Source: Zizania palustris (taxonomy: Eukaryota > Streptophyta > Magnoliopsida > Poales > Poaceae). Taken from it: DNA of 64,000 nucleotides. Where the stretch lies: NCBI GenBank assembly GCA_019279435.1, contig JAAALK010000286.1:50540289-50604288 (forward strand), read 5' to 3'. The notes below the pieces were generated by a model. It ran no database searches. It had not been told where the DNA came from and saw only the letters and a program-made list of their open reading frames with translations. This document shows positions 42,519-54,702 of the stretch, piece after piece (position 1 is the first letter of the stretch; every line of letters begins with the position of its first letter). A program made the position numbers and the translations under genes.

Positions 42519-45500
42519 TGTCGCGCCCCGATTTAATAAATCAGGACTTTATTGAAATTCCATAGAAAATCAATAAAACAAGACGTTCATCACACGACCA
42601 CGTACAATACGAGCAATCATTCACGGTTCGTAGACCGCATTAATACAAAAGTGATTAAGATGAAGAGAAACTAATAAAACAAGGGTCCTAGATGAACGCC
42701 TCCTTCCAGTCTCGCCTTGACTGGGTCGCTACTCCAGACCTTCATCCTCCTCGTAGTAGACTGGCTCTGATGTTGTAAGTCAACGGGGTGAGTACAGATG
42801 TACTCAGCAAGCCACCGAATGCAAATATAATGCAAGGTAATAACAAGGGAGATATTGGCTAATTTAGCGGAAGCAGCATATGTGTAGAGCTTTAAATGTG
42901 AGCAGTTTATTAGTACGGAAAAGTAAACATGTGCATGTGTATCATCATCTTCTAACTCGAGGGGTACAGTCAGCCCCACCTCGCTCAACAGTCCTTACGT
43001 GCCATGAATAACTTGAACATTCCAACAATTGTAAACTAACTGCGAGTAGTCACACAACCCGCCCTTGACCGTGGGCTCGGCTTTTCGAAAAGATTAAATT
43101 ACTCTGATCAGAGATGTACCACTGTACCCACAAGGCACGCACTCATCACCTACACCGAAGTGTAACGAGATGACCCATCACACGGGAACTCGTGCCAAAA
43201 CCTTCCATATAGTCCTCCCCGACTCAATAGCACCCTCTTATGGGTTTCATATGGTGTCCCGACGCATCGGAGCCCCACCATACCCCCCCTTGAGCCTCGT
43301 CGGTACAAGTCGCCCGCAGGCTAGCCCCTTGCCCCCTCCTCTATGGTGCATCAAGCCGGGGTATTCCATACTTCCAGTTAGGACTTACCCATTAGACTTG
43401 TGGTTGGTACGGAAGTGCTTTGCAACAGATCCCGCAGACCGGTCCTTATAGTGCCCCGGGTGCGACAAACCAGTGCCCGAGCTTGCACCCGGAACCCACC
43501 ATACTTATAACCTAGCCAACTCCAACAGAGTCCAGAGACGAGAATAACAGGGAAATTCATATACAGAATCCAGCTATCTACGACTCGTTCTTTTTAACCT
43601 ATAGCAGTTGTGCCGGTACATTGGGCACTAGCTAATATTTTTATAGTAGAGTGACAAGGAGTTAAGGCTCAATAAGCATGGCTTGGGTTTGCACACAAGG
43701 ACAGGGATCTAATAAATATAAGTGTAAGGCTTGAATATTTGACTAATGCAATATTAACCTATGGGTTATAGCGATAAGTTATTAAAACATGGGCTCAATT
43801 ATGATCAACTGTTTCCACAGAGACGGTCGATGACTTGCCTTGCTCAGCAAATGGGGATGGAGGAACCTCGGGGTAGAACTCCTGCTCCTCGACGAACTCG
43901 TAGTCTTCTCGATACGGAAAATAGACAATACATTCAATAAACAGATAAAATTCACCAAATATACACATTTGTAGGTTTTATCATGTGAAGTAATATTTTT
44001 ACTATTTCAAGTCTTGTTCAAAACAGTAAGGTTTAATATTTTAGAATTTTCCCAATTTATTTTCTGTATTATTAATTTTAACCCTAAGGGATTTTTATTC
44101 ATTTATTTATTAATAATGTTTTGAGTAACAGAAACATACTGTTTTTATGGCATTAATGTGTAGAGAATATTATTCTGGTTCTAACAAAATTTGAATGGTG
44201 AAATTTGGAGTTAAATTGAGCAAGATATGAATTTTCAAAGTTTAAATCAATTTTCTGAATTTTATTTAAACTAAAAACAGTCTCTGGTCCACGGTGAACC
44301 AGGTTCACCGTGAACCCGTGACTACGCGCGTGGACCGGCCGATCCAGAGCCGTCGGATCTGGATCTGGCGGTCGGACGCGAGGCGGGAGGCGTAAGTAAA
44401 AATGGACGGCTGAGATTATATCGCAGCGAAGGGGTACGCGTGGACGTCTGAGATCGTTCGGGGGGGTTTAAGTGGCGATCGACGGCCGAGAGGCCTCGAT
44501 ACCCCTTTGACCAGATCCGAGGGCCCAGATTAAATCCCGGGGGGGTTTAATCTTAGCCCTCCGATCGCGATCGGACGGTCGCTGTGCGATCCGGCACGGC
44601 ACCACGTAAGGGGCTCGTATCCCCCTTCGTCTCCGGCGACGGCGGTCCTCGGATGCGATGGCGACGGCGGCGGTGAGCGCCTACGGGCATAGCTAACGGC
44701 AAAAATGGAACGGGGAGGTGTTGGGGGTCACGTTGGTACCTTTGGTGGCGAGGATGGGGCTTGGAGATGACCGGCGGCGAGCGTAGACGACGGAGGGCGT
44801 ACGGGTGCTCGACGGCGACGACGGTCCGGCGGTGTTCACGGCCAACGGAGGGGTGGACGAGGTGGGGTGGTCGACGACGGACCCGACGGTGGCGGCGGCT
44901 AGGGCAGCGGGGGTCCGAGGCGACGGCGACGACTCGCCGGAGACCGAGCAGTGGAAGAGCTCGAAAACGTGGCAACGGCGCTCGGGAAGGCTTTGGCTAG
45001 GTCTTTAGGTGGTGTGGCTGAGGGCGGCGTGCGCGGGGGCATTTATAGGGGGTTTGCCGGCGTCGGGAGGGCAGGGAATCAAGGGTTCCCGAGAGCTCCG
45101 GCGAGGACCTTCCAAAAGCTTCGGATTTGCTTCCTTTCTCGCGAAACCGCGTCGGCTATGGAAGGAAAGGGGGCGGTGGTGACCAGGGAAGGCGATCGGA
45201 GGGGATCCAAAGCGATCCGGCGGCCGGCGGCGAGAAAACCAGAAAGAGATCGCCGGGGAAGGAAAGGGGAGCGATCCCCTTCCATCGGAGACGATGGATC
45301 TGACAGGTGGGCTCCACCTGTCAGTGAGTGATCCAAAAAGAAAGGGAGCCGACAGATGGGTCCGGGCGGTCAGTGGCGTGGCGGGGCTGACTGGTGGGAC
45401 CAGGCGGGGCGCGGGCGGGAGGAGAGAGGGGGGCGTGCGCCGACAGGCGGGACCCTCTGGTCAGTGGCTCACGAGTGGGCTGGGCCGGGCTGAGGGAGGA

Positions 45501-45795
45501 TTCAGGGTTGAGGCCCATTAAGTCTTTTTAATTCTTTTCTGATTTAAAATAATTCCAGTAATTCATTTATTTGATTAAGGGTTGAATCACTGTTGATAAA
45601 AATTTGTAAAAATTTCTAAAATTATAACTTGGCCTCTAGTTCATCTCATAAAATTTTCAAGTCCAGATTTTGAATATTTCCCTCTGTTTGGCTTTATTTG
45701 GGTTCTTTTGTGATTTTCCTTTATTAATAAATTCAGAAATGATTTAAATAATATTTTCTTTTTATTTTATTCCTTTTAATTTTTGGGGTGTTACA
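42519..45795 (-). repeat. 3' LTR of the Tekay-like element (3,277 bp)
   Basis: On the minus strand it starts TGTAACACCCC and ends GGGGCGCGACA. A TATA-like ctataaatgccccc lies at about 45034-45048. The GC-rich part (44,300-45,500) contains frames open on both strands that are identical in the other LTR and look non-coding. The polypurine tract (taagggggatag) adjoins at 45796-45812. Confidence 0.94.
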
Positions 45796-45837
45796 ATCCT
45801 ATCCCCCTTACAGAGAATCTCGTCCTCGAGATTCGGA

Positions 45838-48800
45838 TCAATCCTCGAATAGCTCAGGATGCTGTGCCTTGAGTTCATCTTCTTTTTCCCATGTAGCTTC
45901 TTCTACCGGATGATTGCTCCACTGCACTTTGCAAAAGCGGATTACTCGACTCCTGGTGGTCCTTTCTTTGACTTCCAATATCTTGACCGGTTTCTCCACA
46001 TAAGTCAGATCCTCTTGGACATCCAACTGCTGAAGATCCACTTGCTCCGTGGGGACGCGGAGACACTTCTTGAGTTGAGACACATGAAATACGTCATGCA
46101 CTCCAGCCAATGAAGGTGGTAGTTCCAACTGATAAGCTACTTCGCCTTGGCGTCGAATAACGGGAAATGGTCCAACATATCGAGGGGCCAACTTTCCTCT
46201 CATGTTAAACCGTTGAGTCCCACGGAGAGGTGTAACTCGAAGATAGACATGTTCTCCTTCTTCAAAGGCTAGGTCCCGACGGCGATTGTCGGCGTAGCTC
46301 TTCTGTCGTGATTGGGCTGTCTTGAGTCGGTCTCTGATGATCCGTACCTTCTCTTCAGCTTCACGAAGAATGTCGGTTCCGAATACTTGGGATTCACCCG
46401 TTTGGTCCCAAAGTAGAGGCGTTCTGCACTTACGTCCATATAGGGCCTCAAAAGGAGACATCTGAAGACTGGCTTGATAACTATTGTTGTATGAAAATTC
46501 TGCATATGGCAAGCTCTTGTCCCAAGTGGCTCCAAAATCCAAAACACATGCTCGAAGCATATCCTCTAGTATCTGATTTACCCTTTCTGTTTGTCCATCT
46601 GTCTGAGGATGGTAGGCGGTACTGAAATTTAATCTCGTGCCCATCTCTTCTTGGAGGTTCTTCCAAAAGCGAGAGGTGAACTGACTTCCTCGGTCAGACA
46701 CTATCTTCTTGGGCACTCCATGAAGACATACTATCCGGGCCATATATAACTCTGCTAGCTTAGGGCTACTAAAGGTCGTCTTGACGGCTATGAAATGAGC
46801 TACTTTTGTAAGCCGATCGATGATCACCCAAATAGAATCATACCCAAGTTGGGTCTTTGGTAATCCGGTGATGAAATCCATACCGATCTCTTCCCACTTC
46901 CATTCCGGTACTTTAAGTGGCTGTAACAATCCTGCAGGTCTCTGATGTTCAGCTTTTACTCTTCTGCAGGTGTCACACTCGGCGACAAACTGGGCAATCT
47001 CTCTCTTCATGCTAACCCACCAATAGCGTTCCTTCAGATCTTGGTACATCTTGGTACTGCCGGGATGAATGGAGTACAATGTCTCATGGGCTTCTCTTAA
47101 GATAAGAGTCTTTATTTCCGGTTTATCCGGCACACATATCCGAGTCCCAAACCATATGGTGCCATTCTCGTCTTCTGAAAATCCGGGGGCCTTTCCTTGT
47201 CTCATATTCTTCTTAATGGCAGCTATATCCGGGTCCTCTGACTGAGCTTCACGAATCTGCTCAAACAATACCGGTTGGGTCTCCAAGGTGGCTAGATATG
47301 CTCTGGTGGTCAATCCAAGATTTAAGTTTTCCATCTCCTTACATAACAAGGGTGCGTGTTCTTGAATCATCATGGCTGTGCAATATCCTTTGCGACTTAA
47401 GGCATCAGCTACCACATTGGCTTTTCCTGGGTGGTAGTGAATGCCTAGGTCGTAGTCCTTAATCAATTCCAGCCATCGTCTTTGCCTTAAGTTCAGATCT
47501 GGCTGTGTGAAGATATACTTCAAGCTCTTGTGATCCGTAAAGATCTCACAGCGATTTCCAACTAGATAGTGCCTCCAAATCTTAAGGGCATGCACTACGG
47601 CGGCTAACTCCAAATCATGGGTCGGATAATTCAACTCATGGGGTCTCAATTGTCTGGAGGCATAAGAGATGACTTTTCCATCTTGCATAAGAACACATCC
47701 CAATCCCTGGCGAGATGCGTCGCAATAGACATGGAAGTCTTTGCGGATATCCGGTAGGGTCAGTATAGGTGCAGACACCAAACGAGTCTTGAGGGTGCGG
47801 AAACTTTCCTCGCAATCAGGAGTCCATTCGAACTTTTCTCCTTTCTGCAACAATCTGGTCATTGGCTTGGCTATCTTAGAAAAATTCTCAATGAACCTTC
47901 GATAATATCCGGCCAATCCCAGAAAACTTCGTATCTCAGATACGTTCGTGGGTGGCAACCAATCCGTGACTGCTTCTACGGTGGCAGGGTCTACTGCGAT
48001 TCCTTGCGCAGAGATGATGTGTCCAAGGAACTTTACTTCTGCCGTCCAAAACTTGCATTTGCTGTACTTGGCATATAATTGGTGTTCCCTTAGCTTTCCT
48101 AGGGTTAACCGGAGGTGAGTCTCGTGCTCCTTCTGGTCCTTGGAATAGATGAGGATGTCGTCTATGAAGACCACGATGAACTTGTCCAGATATTCCATGA
48201 ATACCTTATTCATCATATTCATGAAGAATGCAGGGGCGTTGGTTAATCCAAATGACATAACCGTGCACTCATATAATCCATAGCGGGTCGTGAAAGCAGT
48301 CTTGGGTATGTCCTCCTCTCGGATTCTTAGCTGGTGGTAACCAGACCGTAGGTCGATCTTCGAGAATACCGTGGCTCCTTTGAGCTGGTCGAAAAGGTCG
48401 TCGATCCGAGGCAACGGGTACTTATTCTTGATTGTGACCTCATTCAAGGCGCGATAATCCACACACATACGCTTTGCCTTGTCTTCTTTCTTCTCGACAA
48501 AGATGACGGGAGCACCCCACGGTGATGTGCTTGGTCTGATATAACCTTTCCTTTCAAGATCTTCCAACTGTTGCTTCATCTCAGCTAACTCGTTGGCGGC
48601 CATCCGGTATGGTCGCTTATAAATAGGAGTGGTTCCGGGCACCAAATCAATCCTGAACTCGATGTCCCTCTTAAGTGGCATCCCTGGTAGATCCTCTGGG
48701 AATACATCTGGGTACTCACTGACGACTGGTATCTCCTCCAAGGTAATCTGATGTAGTCTTGTTCTTCCGGCCTTCATGCTGGGCATCTGGAATGTGACCA

Positions 48801-50337
48801 TAATCCCTTCCTCATTAGTCACAGTTACTTTTCTCTGGGCACATTCTATCACACCCTGGTGTTTATTTAGCCAATCCATCCCTAGAATGAGGTCCAAACC
48901 TTGACATTCTATTAGAATGGGGTCGGCCCAAAATATCGTGCCTTGGATATCTACCCATATCCTTGGACTAAAGGAACAAGCGAGGGTTTGCTTTCCCGGG
49001 GTAGCTATTAGTACTGGCCTGGGTAGTTCACTTATGTCCAGTGCATTATTTTCCACAAAAGCAGTTGATATAAAGGAGTGGGTAGCTCCGGTGTCAAATA
49101 ATACCACTGCATGCGATGAATGAACCATAAACTTACCCATGACAATCTCTGGTGCAGCCTGGGCTTCTTCGGCGGAGACGTGGTTCACTTTGGCGCGGAC
49201 GGCGGGGTTGGAGGTGACTCCTTGAGCTCTCTTGGGGTGGGGGCACTGGTGGGAGTAGTGTCCCTCTTGGCGGCAGTTGAAGCATACCACAGGCTTGCCA
49301 TGCCTGTCTCTCAAGACCTCCGGCTTCTTGGCCGGGGCGACTGGGGCGGTAGGTGCGACTGGAGCGGTGCGAGGTTGACTGGCTCCGGCGTTGGCAGCTG
49401 GTGGCGCCGGGCGATACACTGGTCGGGGGTGGTACTGTGGTGCTGGTGGAGGTGGAGCAAAGCGGGGTCTTTGGGCCATTCCTTGATTCTGCCTGAAGGC
49501 AATCATGCGCTTCTTCTTCAGGTCGACCTTATTTTGCTGGGTCTCCTGCATGATAGCCTTATTCACCAACTTCTGGAAGTTGGCGAAGTCTCCGGAGATA
49601 AGCTGTAGAGACAGCTCATCCTTCAGTCCCCGGAGGAACTTAGCCTGCCTGGCCGCATCCGTACGAACCTCCTCAGGTGCGTACCTGGCCAATCTGTTGA
49701 ACTCGTGCAGATATTCAGTTACGGACCTGCTCCCCTGCTGCAGGTCCCTAAACTCCTGTTGCTTCTGAGCAACGATGCCGTCGGGGATGTGGGCGGCACG
49801 GAAGGCAGCTGAGAACTCTGCCCAAGTGTGGGCGTGGCCCTCGGGTAGAGTCTCGCGGTGGTTGTCCCACCACTCAGCGGCGGGACCATGTAGCTGGTGG
49901 GTGGCGAAGGCCACCCTCTCCTGCTCAGTGCAGGTCAGGAGATCGAGTTTCTTCTCGATCGCCCGCAGCCAATCCCCAGCCTCCATGGGGTTGGTGGTGC
50001 TCGAGAAGGTCGGTGGGCGGACTCGGAGGAACTCCGAGAGCTGAGTTGCGGGAGCGGGAGCTGGTGTGGCGGGTCGGGGCAGCTCGGGCTGTTGGTAGAG
50101 GCGGAAGAAGTGAGCCTGCTGCTCTTGCATTTGCTGCTGCTGCTGCTGCATCTGGTGCAGGAGGGCTGAGACCAACTGGTTTTGGGTGGCCATCATTTCA
50201 GCCACGGTGGGGTGGTTGGCGATTGGGGCCTGCCTCTGCCCGGTGGCTCCCCATTGTGGCAGGTTGCCACTCTCCCCTCCGTTCTGAGGAGCGTCTGATC
50301 CCTGGGTGTTGGTCATCCTGGAATTTCCAATGTACAC
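45838..50337 (-). CDS. Gypsy Gag-Pol polyprotein, intact (1,499 aa)
   Basis: A single frame runs from [10 protein letters not shown] to a TGA. Gag core occupies about 100-275, after a Gln-rich coiled stretch (62-74), and the CCHC knuckle [14 protein letters not shown] lies at 352-365. The protease has [10 protein letters not shown] (413-422) and LGMDWL. RT spans about 600-770 with FIDDIL at 724-729 in the YxDD position, and RNase H follows (about 855-990). The integrase has [15 protein letters not shown], then [17 protein letters not shown] and [13 protein letters not shown] 'DGQTERVNQ'. A chromodomain-like tail (about 1430-1499) ends [20 protein letters not shown], as in Tekay/Del chromoviruses, where it steers integration to heterochromatin. 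Another ATG seven codons downstream is an alternative start. No disabling change is visible. Confidence 0.95.
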   Translation of the reverse strand: MYIGNSRMTNTQGSDAPQNGGESGNLPQWGATGQRQAPIANHPTVAEMMATQNQLVSALLHQMQQQQQQMQEQQAHFFRLYQQPELPRPATPAPAPATQLSEFLRVRPPTFSSTTNPMEAGDWLRAIEKKLDLLTCTEQERVAFATHQLHGPAAEWWDNHRETLPEGHAHTWAEFSAAFRAAHIPDGIVAQKQQEFRDLQQGSRSVTEYLHEFNRLARYAPEEVRTDAARQAKFLRGLKDELSLQLISGDFANFQKLVNKAIMQETQQNKVDLKKKRMIAFRQNQGMAQRPRFAPPPPAPQYHPRPVYRPAPPAANAGASQPRTAPVAPTAPVAPAKKPEVLRDRHGKPVVCFNCRQEGHYSHQCPHPKRAQGVTSNPAVRAKVNHVSAEEAQAAPEIVMGKFMVHSSHAVVLFDTGATHSFISTAFVENNALDISELPRPVLIATPGKQTLACSFSPRIWVDIQGTIFWADPILIECQGLDLILGMDWLNKHQGVIECAQRKVTVTNEEGIMVTFQMPSMKAGRTRLHQITLEEIPVVSEYPDVFPEDLPGMPLKRDIEFRIDLVPGTTPIYKRPYRMAANELAEMKQQLEDLERKGYIRPSTSPWGAPVIFVEKKEDKAKRMCVDYRALNEVTIKNKYPLPRIDDLFDQLKGATVFSKIDLRSGYHQLRIREEDIPKTAFTTRYGLYECTVMSFGLTNAPAFFMNMMNKVFMEYLDKFIVVFIDDILIYSKDQKEHETHLRLTLGKLREHQLYAKYSKCKFWTAEVKFLGHIISAQGIAVDPATVEAVTDWLPPTNVSEIRSFLGLAGYYRRFIENFSKIAKPMTRLLQKGEKFEWTPDCEESFRTLKTRLVSAPILTLPDIRKDFHVYCDASRQGLGCVLMQDGKVISYASRQLRPHELNYPTHDLELAAVVHALKIWRHYLVGNRCEIFTDHKSLKYIFTQPDLNLRQRRWLELIKDYDLGIHYHPGKANVVADALSRKGYCTAMMIQEHAPLLCKEMENLNLGLTTRAYLATLETQPVLFEQIREAQSEDPDIAAIKKNMRQGKAPGFSEDENGTIWFGTRICVPDKPEIKTLILREAHETLYSIHPGSTKMYQDLKERYWWVSMKREIAQFVAECDTCRRVKAEHQRPAGLLQPLKVPEWKWEEIGMDFITGLPKTQLGYDSIWVIIDRLTKVAHFIAVKTTFSSPKLAELYMARIVCLHGVPKKIVSDRGSQFTSRFWKNLQEEMGTRLNFSTAYHPQTDGQTERVNQILEDMLRACVLDFGATWDKSLPYAEFSYNNSYQASLQMSPFEALYGRKCRTPLLWDQTGESQVFGTDILREAEEKVRIIRDRLKTAQSRQKSYADNRRRDLAFEEGEHVYLRVTPLRGTQRFNMRGKLAPRYVGPFPVIRRQGEVAYQLELPPSLAGVHDVFHVSQLKKCLRVPTEQVDLQQLDVQEDLTYVEKPVKILEVKERTTRSRVIRFCKVQWSNHPVEEATWEKEDELKAQHPELFED

Positions 50338-50490
50338 ATATTTATTTTGGGTGAACTTCTTTATATTTATTTCAAAAGAATACCGTTCTTGCGGTTACAC
50401 TTATTTATTTCCTCATTCATGCCTTATATTTTGACATGAATGCTAATACAATCAAGTAAATAGAAATAACAATCAATCGTCATGCTACGT

Positions 50491-51288
50491 CTATGGCAGC
50501 TCAGGGGACGGCTCGATCTCGGGCTCGGGCGGGGTCGAGGAACTAGACGGTCCGGCGGGTGGTGCGCTGCGGGAGATCCTCTTGGGCCTCACTGTGGGAG
50601 TCTGAATGGGTTTCTTCCGGCGAGGCGGAAGAGGTGCGATCTCCTCTATGTCCTTCTTCAACTCCTCGATCTGGTAGCGGAGGTGCGGGTTGGTGGCGAC
50701 ACGCTGTCGAAGAAGCTCATTCTGACGTCGCAACTCCTCTGCCTCGGCAGCCAAACGGTGTCCCTGCTGGATGCGGCGACGAAGCTCTCCGTTCTCGCGG
50801 TTCAGGTCCTCGGAGGAATGGCGGTAGAAACTGATAGTGTCGCGCTGCCCATTGGCGTCCTGCAGCGCCTCGTAGTGGAGATCATCCATGGCTTCCAACA
50901 AGCGCATGGTATGTCCAATCGCTGAATGGCGCTGGGAAAGGGTGCTGACGAAGACACTGTGTGGACTCCCTGGGGTGCGGAGAGGTACGAAGCGGAAGTC
51001 CGTGTCGTAGAGCTCGCTGTCGTAGATCATTCGGAGCTCCGTAAGTGCCTGGAGAGCGGTGCGCTGACTGGCTACCAGGAAGGTAGGTCCTCCTCCGCGG
51101 TAGGTGTGAGCTGTCTGAGGGGAGGGCTGGACGACGACGGTGACCTCGCAGTAGCTTTCTTCCTCGTCGGGGAAGACTCCATGGTACATCGGCTCTTGCT
51201 CGAAGCCGAGGAAACTGACGAGCATGCGTAGCTCGCGGATGAATCCGGTCTCGTCACGAAGGTTCTCGTTCACGGTACGGATCGGCAT
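50491..51288 (-). CDS. Extra upstream ORF (ORF0) of the Tekay-like element, 265 aa
   Basis: It lies between the 5' LTR and gag-pol, in its own frame, 153 bp before the gag start. The first 150 residues look globular (ELRMLVSFLGFEQEPMYHG, then GPTFLVASQRTALQALTEL). Residues about 155-225 form a heptad coiled coil (ENGELRRRIQQ, AEELRRQNELLRQR). The tail is Pro/Ser-rich with basic clusters PPRRKKP and RPKR that could act in nuclear import. Additional ORFs ahead of gag are known in some rice gypsy elements (RIRE3/RIRE8 type, from memory), with no settled function. The intact state in a young element argues it is used. Confidence 0.8.
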   Translation of the reverse strand: MPIRTVNENLRDETGFIRELRMLVSFLGFEQEPMYHGVFPDEEESYCEVTVVVQPSPQTAHTYRGGGPTFLVASQRTALQALTELRMIYDSELYDTDFRFVPLRTPGSPHSVFVSTLSQRHSAIGHTMRLLEAMDDLHYEALQDANGQRDTISFYRHSSEDLNRENGELRRRIQQGHRLAAEAEELRRQNELLRQRVATNPHLRYQIEELKKDIEEIAPLPPRRKKPIQTPTVRPKRISRSAPPAGPSSSSTPPEPEIEPSPELP

Positions 51289-51411
51289 CTACAAAAGAGA
51301 GAAAATTTTTGTGAAAATCTTAGGAGATGAGAGGATAAGTAATCTTTTGTAAAATATAGTGAATATATATAAGTCCTAAGGTCAGGTCTGTTTGGCTTCC
51401 TACAGTCAAGT

Positions 51412-51428
51412 CGGCTCTGATACCATCT
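51412..51428 (-). promoter_or_regulatory. Primer-binding site (initiator tRNA-Met) of the Tekay-like element
   Basis: On the minus strand, directly after the 5' LTR, the sequence is AGATGGTATCAGAGCCG. It contains TGGTATCAGAGC, complementary to the 3' end of initiator tRNA-Met. Confidence 0.92.
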
Positions 51429-54400
51429 TGTCGCGCCCCGATTTAATAAATCAGGACTTTATTGAAATTCCATAGAAAATCAATAAAACAAGACGTTCAT
51501 CACACGACCACGTACAATACGAGCAATCATTCACGGTTCGTAGACCGCATTAATACAAAAGTGATTAAGATGAAGAGAAACTAATAAACAAGGGTCCTAG
51601 ATGAACGCCTCCTTCCAGTCTCGCCTTGACTGGGTCGCTACTCCAGACCTTCATCCTCCTCGTAGTAGACTGGCTCTGATGTTGTAAGTCAACGGGGTGA
51701 GTACAGATGTACTCAGCAAGCCACCGAATGCAAATATAATGCAAGGTAATAACAAGGGAGATATTGGCTAATTTAGCGGAAGCAGCATATGTGTAGAGCT
51801 TTAAATGTGAGCAGTTTATTAGTACGGAAAAGTAAACATGTGCATGTGTATCATCATCTTCTAACTCGAGGGGTACAGTCAGCCCCACCTCGCTCAACAG
51901 TCCTTACGTGCCATGAATAACTTGAACATTCCAACAATTGTAAACTAACTGCGAGTAGTCACACAACCCGCCCTTGACCGTGGGCTCGGCTTTTCGAAAA
52001 GATTAAATTACTCTGATCAGAGATGTACCACTGTACCCACAAGGCACGCACTCATCACCTACACCGAAGTGTAACGAGATGACCCATCACACGGGAACTC
52101 GTGCCAAAACCTTCCATATAGTCCTCCCCGACTCAATAGCACCCTCTTATGGGTTTCATATGGTGTCCCGACGCATCGGAGCCCCACCATACCCCCCCTT
52201 GAGCCTCGTCGGTACAAGTCGCCCGCAGGCTAGCCCCTTGCCCCCTCCTCTATGGTGCATCAAGCCGGGGTATTCCATACTTCCAGTTAGGACTTACCCA
52301 TTAGACTTGTGGTTGGTACGGAAGTGCTTTGCAACAGATCCCGCAGACCGGTCCTTATAGTGCCCCGGGTGCGACAAACCAGTGCCCGAGCTTGCACCCG
52401 GAACCCACCATACTTATAACCTAGCCAACTCCAACAGAGTCCAGAGACGAGAATAACAGGGAAATTCATATACAGAATCCAGCTATCTACGACTCGTTCT
52501 TTTTAACCTATAGCAGTTGTGCCGGTACATTGGGCACTAGCTAATATTTTTATAGTAGAGTGACAAGGAGTTAAGGCTCAATAAGCATGGCTTGGGTTTG
52601 CACACAAGGACAGGGATCTAATAAATATAAGTGTAAGGCTTGAATATTTGACTAATGCAATATTAACCTATGGGTTATAGCGATAAGTTATTAAAACATG
52701 GGCTCAATTATGATCAACTGTTTCCACAGAGACGGTCGATGACTTGCCTTGCTCAGCAAATGGGGATGGAGGAACCTCGGGGTAGAACTCCTGCTCCTCG
52801 ACGAACTCGTAGTCTTCTCGATACGGAAAATAGACAATACATTCAATAAACAGATAAAATTCACCAAATATACACATTTGTAGGTTTTATCATGTGAAGT
52901 AATATTTTTACTATTTCAAGTCTTGTTCAAAACAGTAAGGTTTAATATTTTAGAATTTTCCCAATTTATTTTCTGTATTATTAATTTAACCCTAAGGGAT
53001 TTTTATTCATTTATTTATTAATAATGTTTTGAGTAACAGAAACATACTGTTTTTATGGCATTAATGTGTAGAGAATATTATTCTGGTTCTAACAAAATTT
53101 GAATGGTGAAATTTGGAGTTAAATTGAGCAAGATATGAATTTTCAAAGTTTAAATCAATTTTCTGAATTTTATTTAAACTAAAAACAGTCTCTGGTCCAC
53201 GGTGAACCAGGTTCACCGTGAACCCGTGACTACGCGCGTGGACCGGCCGATCCAGAGCCGTCGGATCTGGATCTGGCGGTCGGACGCGAGGCGGGAGGCG
53301 TAAGTAAAAATGGACGGCTGAGATTATATCGCAGCGAAGGGGTACGCGTGGACGTCTGAGATCGTTCGGGGGGTTTAAGTGGCGATCGACGGCCGAGAGG
53401 CCTCGATACCCCTTTGACCAGATCCGAGGGCCCAGATTAAATCCCGGGGGGGTTTAATCTTAGCCCTCCGATCGCGATCGGACGGTCGCTGTGCGATCCG
53501 GCACGGCACCACGTAAGGGGCTCGTATCCCCCTTCGTCTCCGGCGACGGCGGTCCTCGGATGCGATGGCGACGGCGGCGGTGAGCGCCTACGGGCATAGC
53601 TAACGGCAAAAATGGAACGGGGAGGTGTTGGGGGTCACGTTGGTACCTTTGGTGGCGAGGATGGGGCTTGGAGATGACCGGCGGCGAGCGTAGACGACGG
53701 AGGGCGTACGGGTGCTCGACGGCGACGACGGTCCGGCGGTGTTCACGGCCAACGGAGGGGTGGACGAGGTGGGGTGGTCGACGACGGACCCGACGGTGGC
53801 GGCGGCTAGGGCAGCGGGGGTCCGAGGCGACGGCGACGACTCGCCGGAGACCGAGCAGTGGAAGAGCTCGAAAACGTGGCAACGGCGCTCGGGAAGGCTT
53901 TGGCTAGGTCTTTAGGTGGTGTGGCTGAGGGCGGCGTGCGCGGGGGCATTTATAGGGGGTTTGCCGGCGTCGGGAGGGCAGGGAATCAAGGGTTCCCGAG
54001 AGCTCCGGCGAGGACCTTCCAAAAGCTTCGGATTTGCTTCCTTTCTCGCGAAACCGCGTCGGCTATGGAAGGAAAGGGGGCGGTGGTGACCAGGGAAGGC
54101 GATCGGAGGGGATCCAAAGCGATCCGGCGGCCGGCGGCGAGAAAACCAGAAAGAGATCGCCGGGGAAGGAAAGGGGAGCGATCCCCTTCCATCGGAGACG
54201 ATGGATCTGACAGGTGGGCTCCACCTGTCAGTGAGTGATCCAAAAAGAAAGGGAGCCGACAGATGGGTCCGGGCGGTCAGTGGCGTGGCGGGGCTGACTG
54301 GTGGGACCAGGCGGGGCGCGGGCGGGAGGAGAGAGGGGGGCGTGCGCCGACAGGCGGGACCCTCTGGTCAGTGGCTCACGAGTGGGCTGGGCCGGGCTGA

Positions 54401-54702
54401 GGGAGGATTCAGGGTTGAGGCCCATTAAGTCTTTTTAATTCTTTTCTGATTTAAAATAATTCCAGTAATTCATTTATTTGATTAAGGGTTGAATCACTGT
54501 TGATAAAAATTTGTAAAAATTTCTAAAATTATAACTTGGCCTCTAGTTCATCTCATAAAATTTTCAAGTCCAGATTTTGAATATTTCCCTCTGTTTGGCT
54601 TTATTTGGGTTCTTTTGTGATTTTCCTTTATTAATAAATTCAGAAATGATTTAAATAATATTTTCTTTGTATTTTATTCCTTTTAATTTTTGGGGTGTTA
54701 CA
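51429..54702 (-). repeat. 5' LTR of the Tekay-like element (3,274 bp)
   Basis: Nearly identical to 42519-45795. The differences seen are one A missing near 51,588, one T missing near 52,986, one G missing near 53,372, and G for T near 54,669. The TATA-like site on the minus strand is at about 53,943-53,957. Confidence 0.94.

Larger units (their letters stand above)
42519..54702 (-). mobile_element. Tekay-like Ty3/gypsy chromovirus, complete and very young (12,184 bp)
   Basis: It reads on the minus strand: 5' LTR 54702-51429, primer site, ORF0 51288-50491, gag-pol 50337-45838, polypurine tract, 3' LTR 45795-42519. The target duplication CGACG is perfect (42514-42518, 54703-54707). Between LTRs of 3,277 and 3,274 bp I saw three single-base indels and one substitution. 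The gag-pol frame is uninterrupted and ends in a chromodomain-like segment. The order protease, RT, RNase H, integrase defines Ty3/gypsy. All parts needed for autonomous movement appear present. Confidence 0.95.

Noticed and set aside
44553..45521. GC-rich frames up to 140 codons, repeated at 53460-54428
   Set aside because: They lie in both LTRs of the Tekay-like element. Identity between copies reflects recent LTR duplication, not coding selection.
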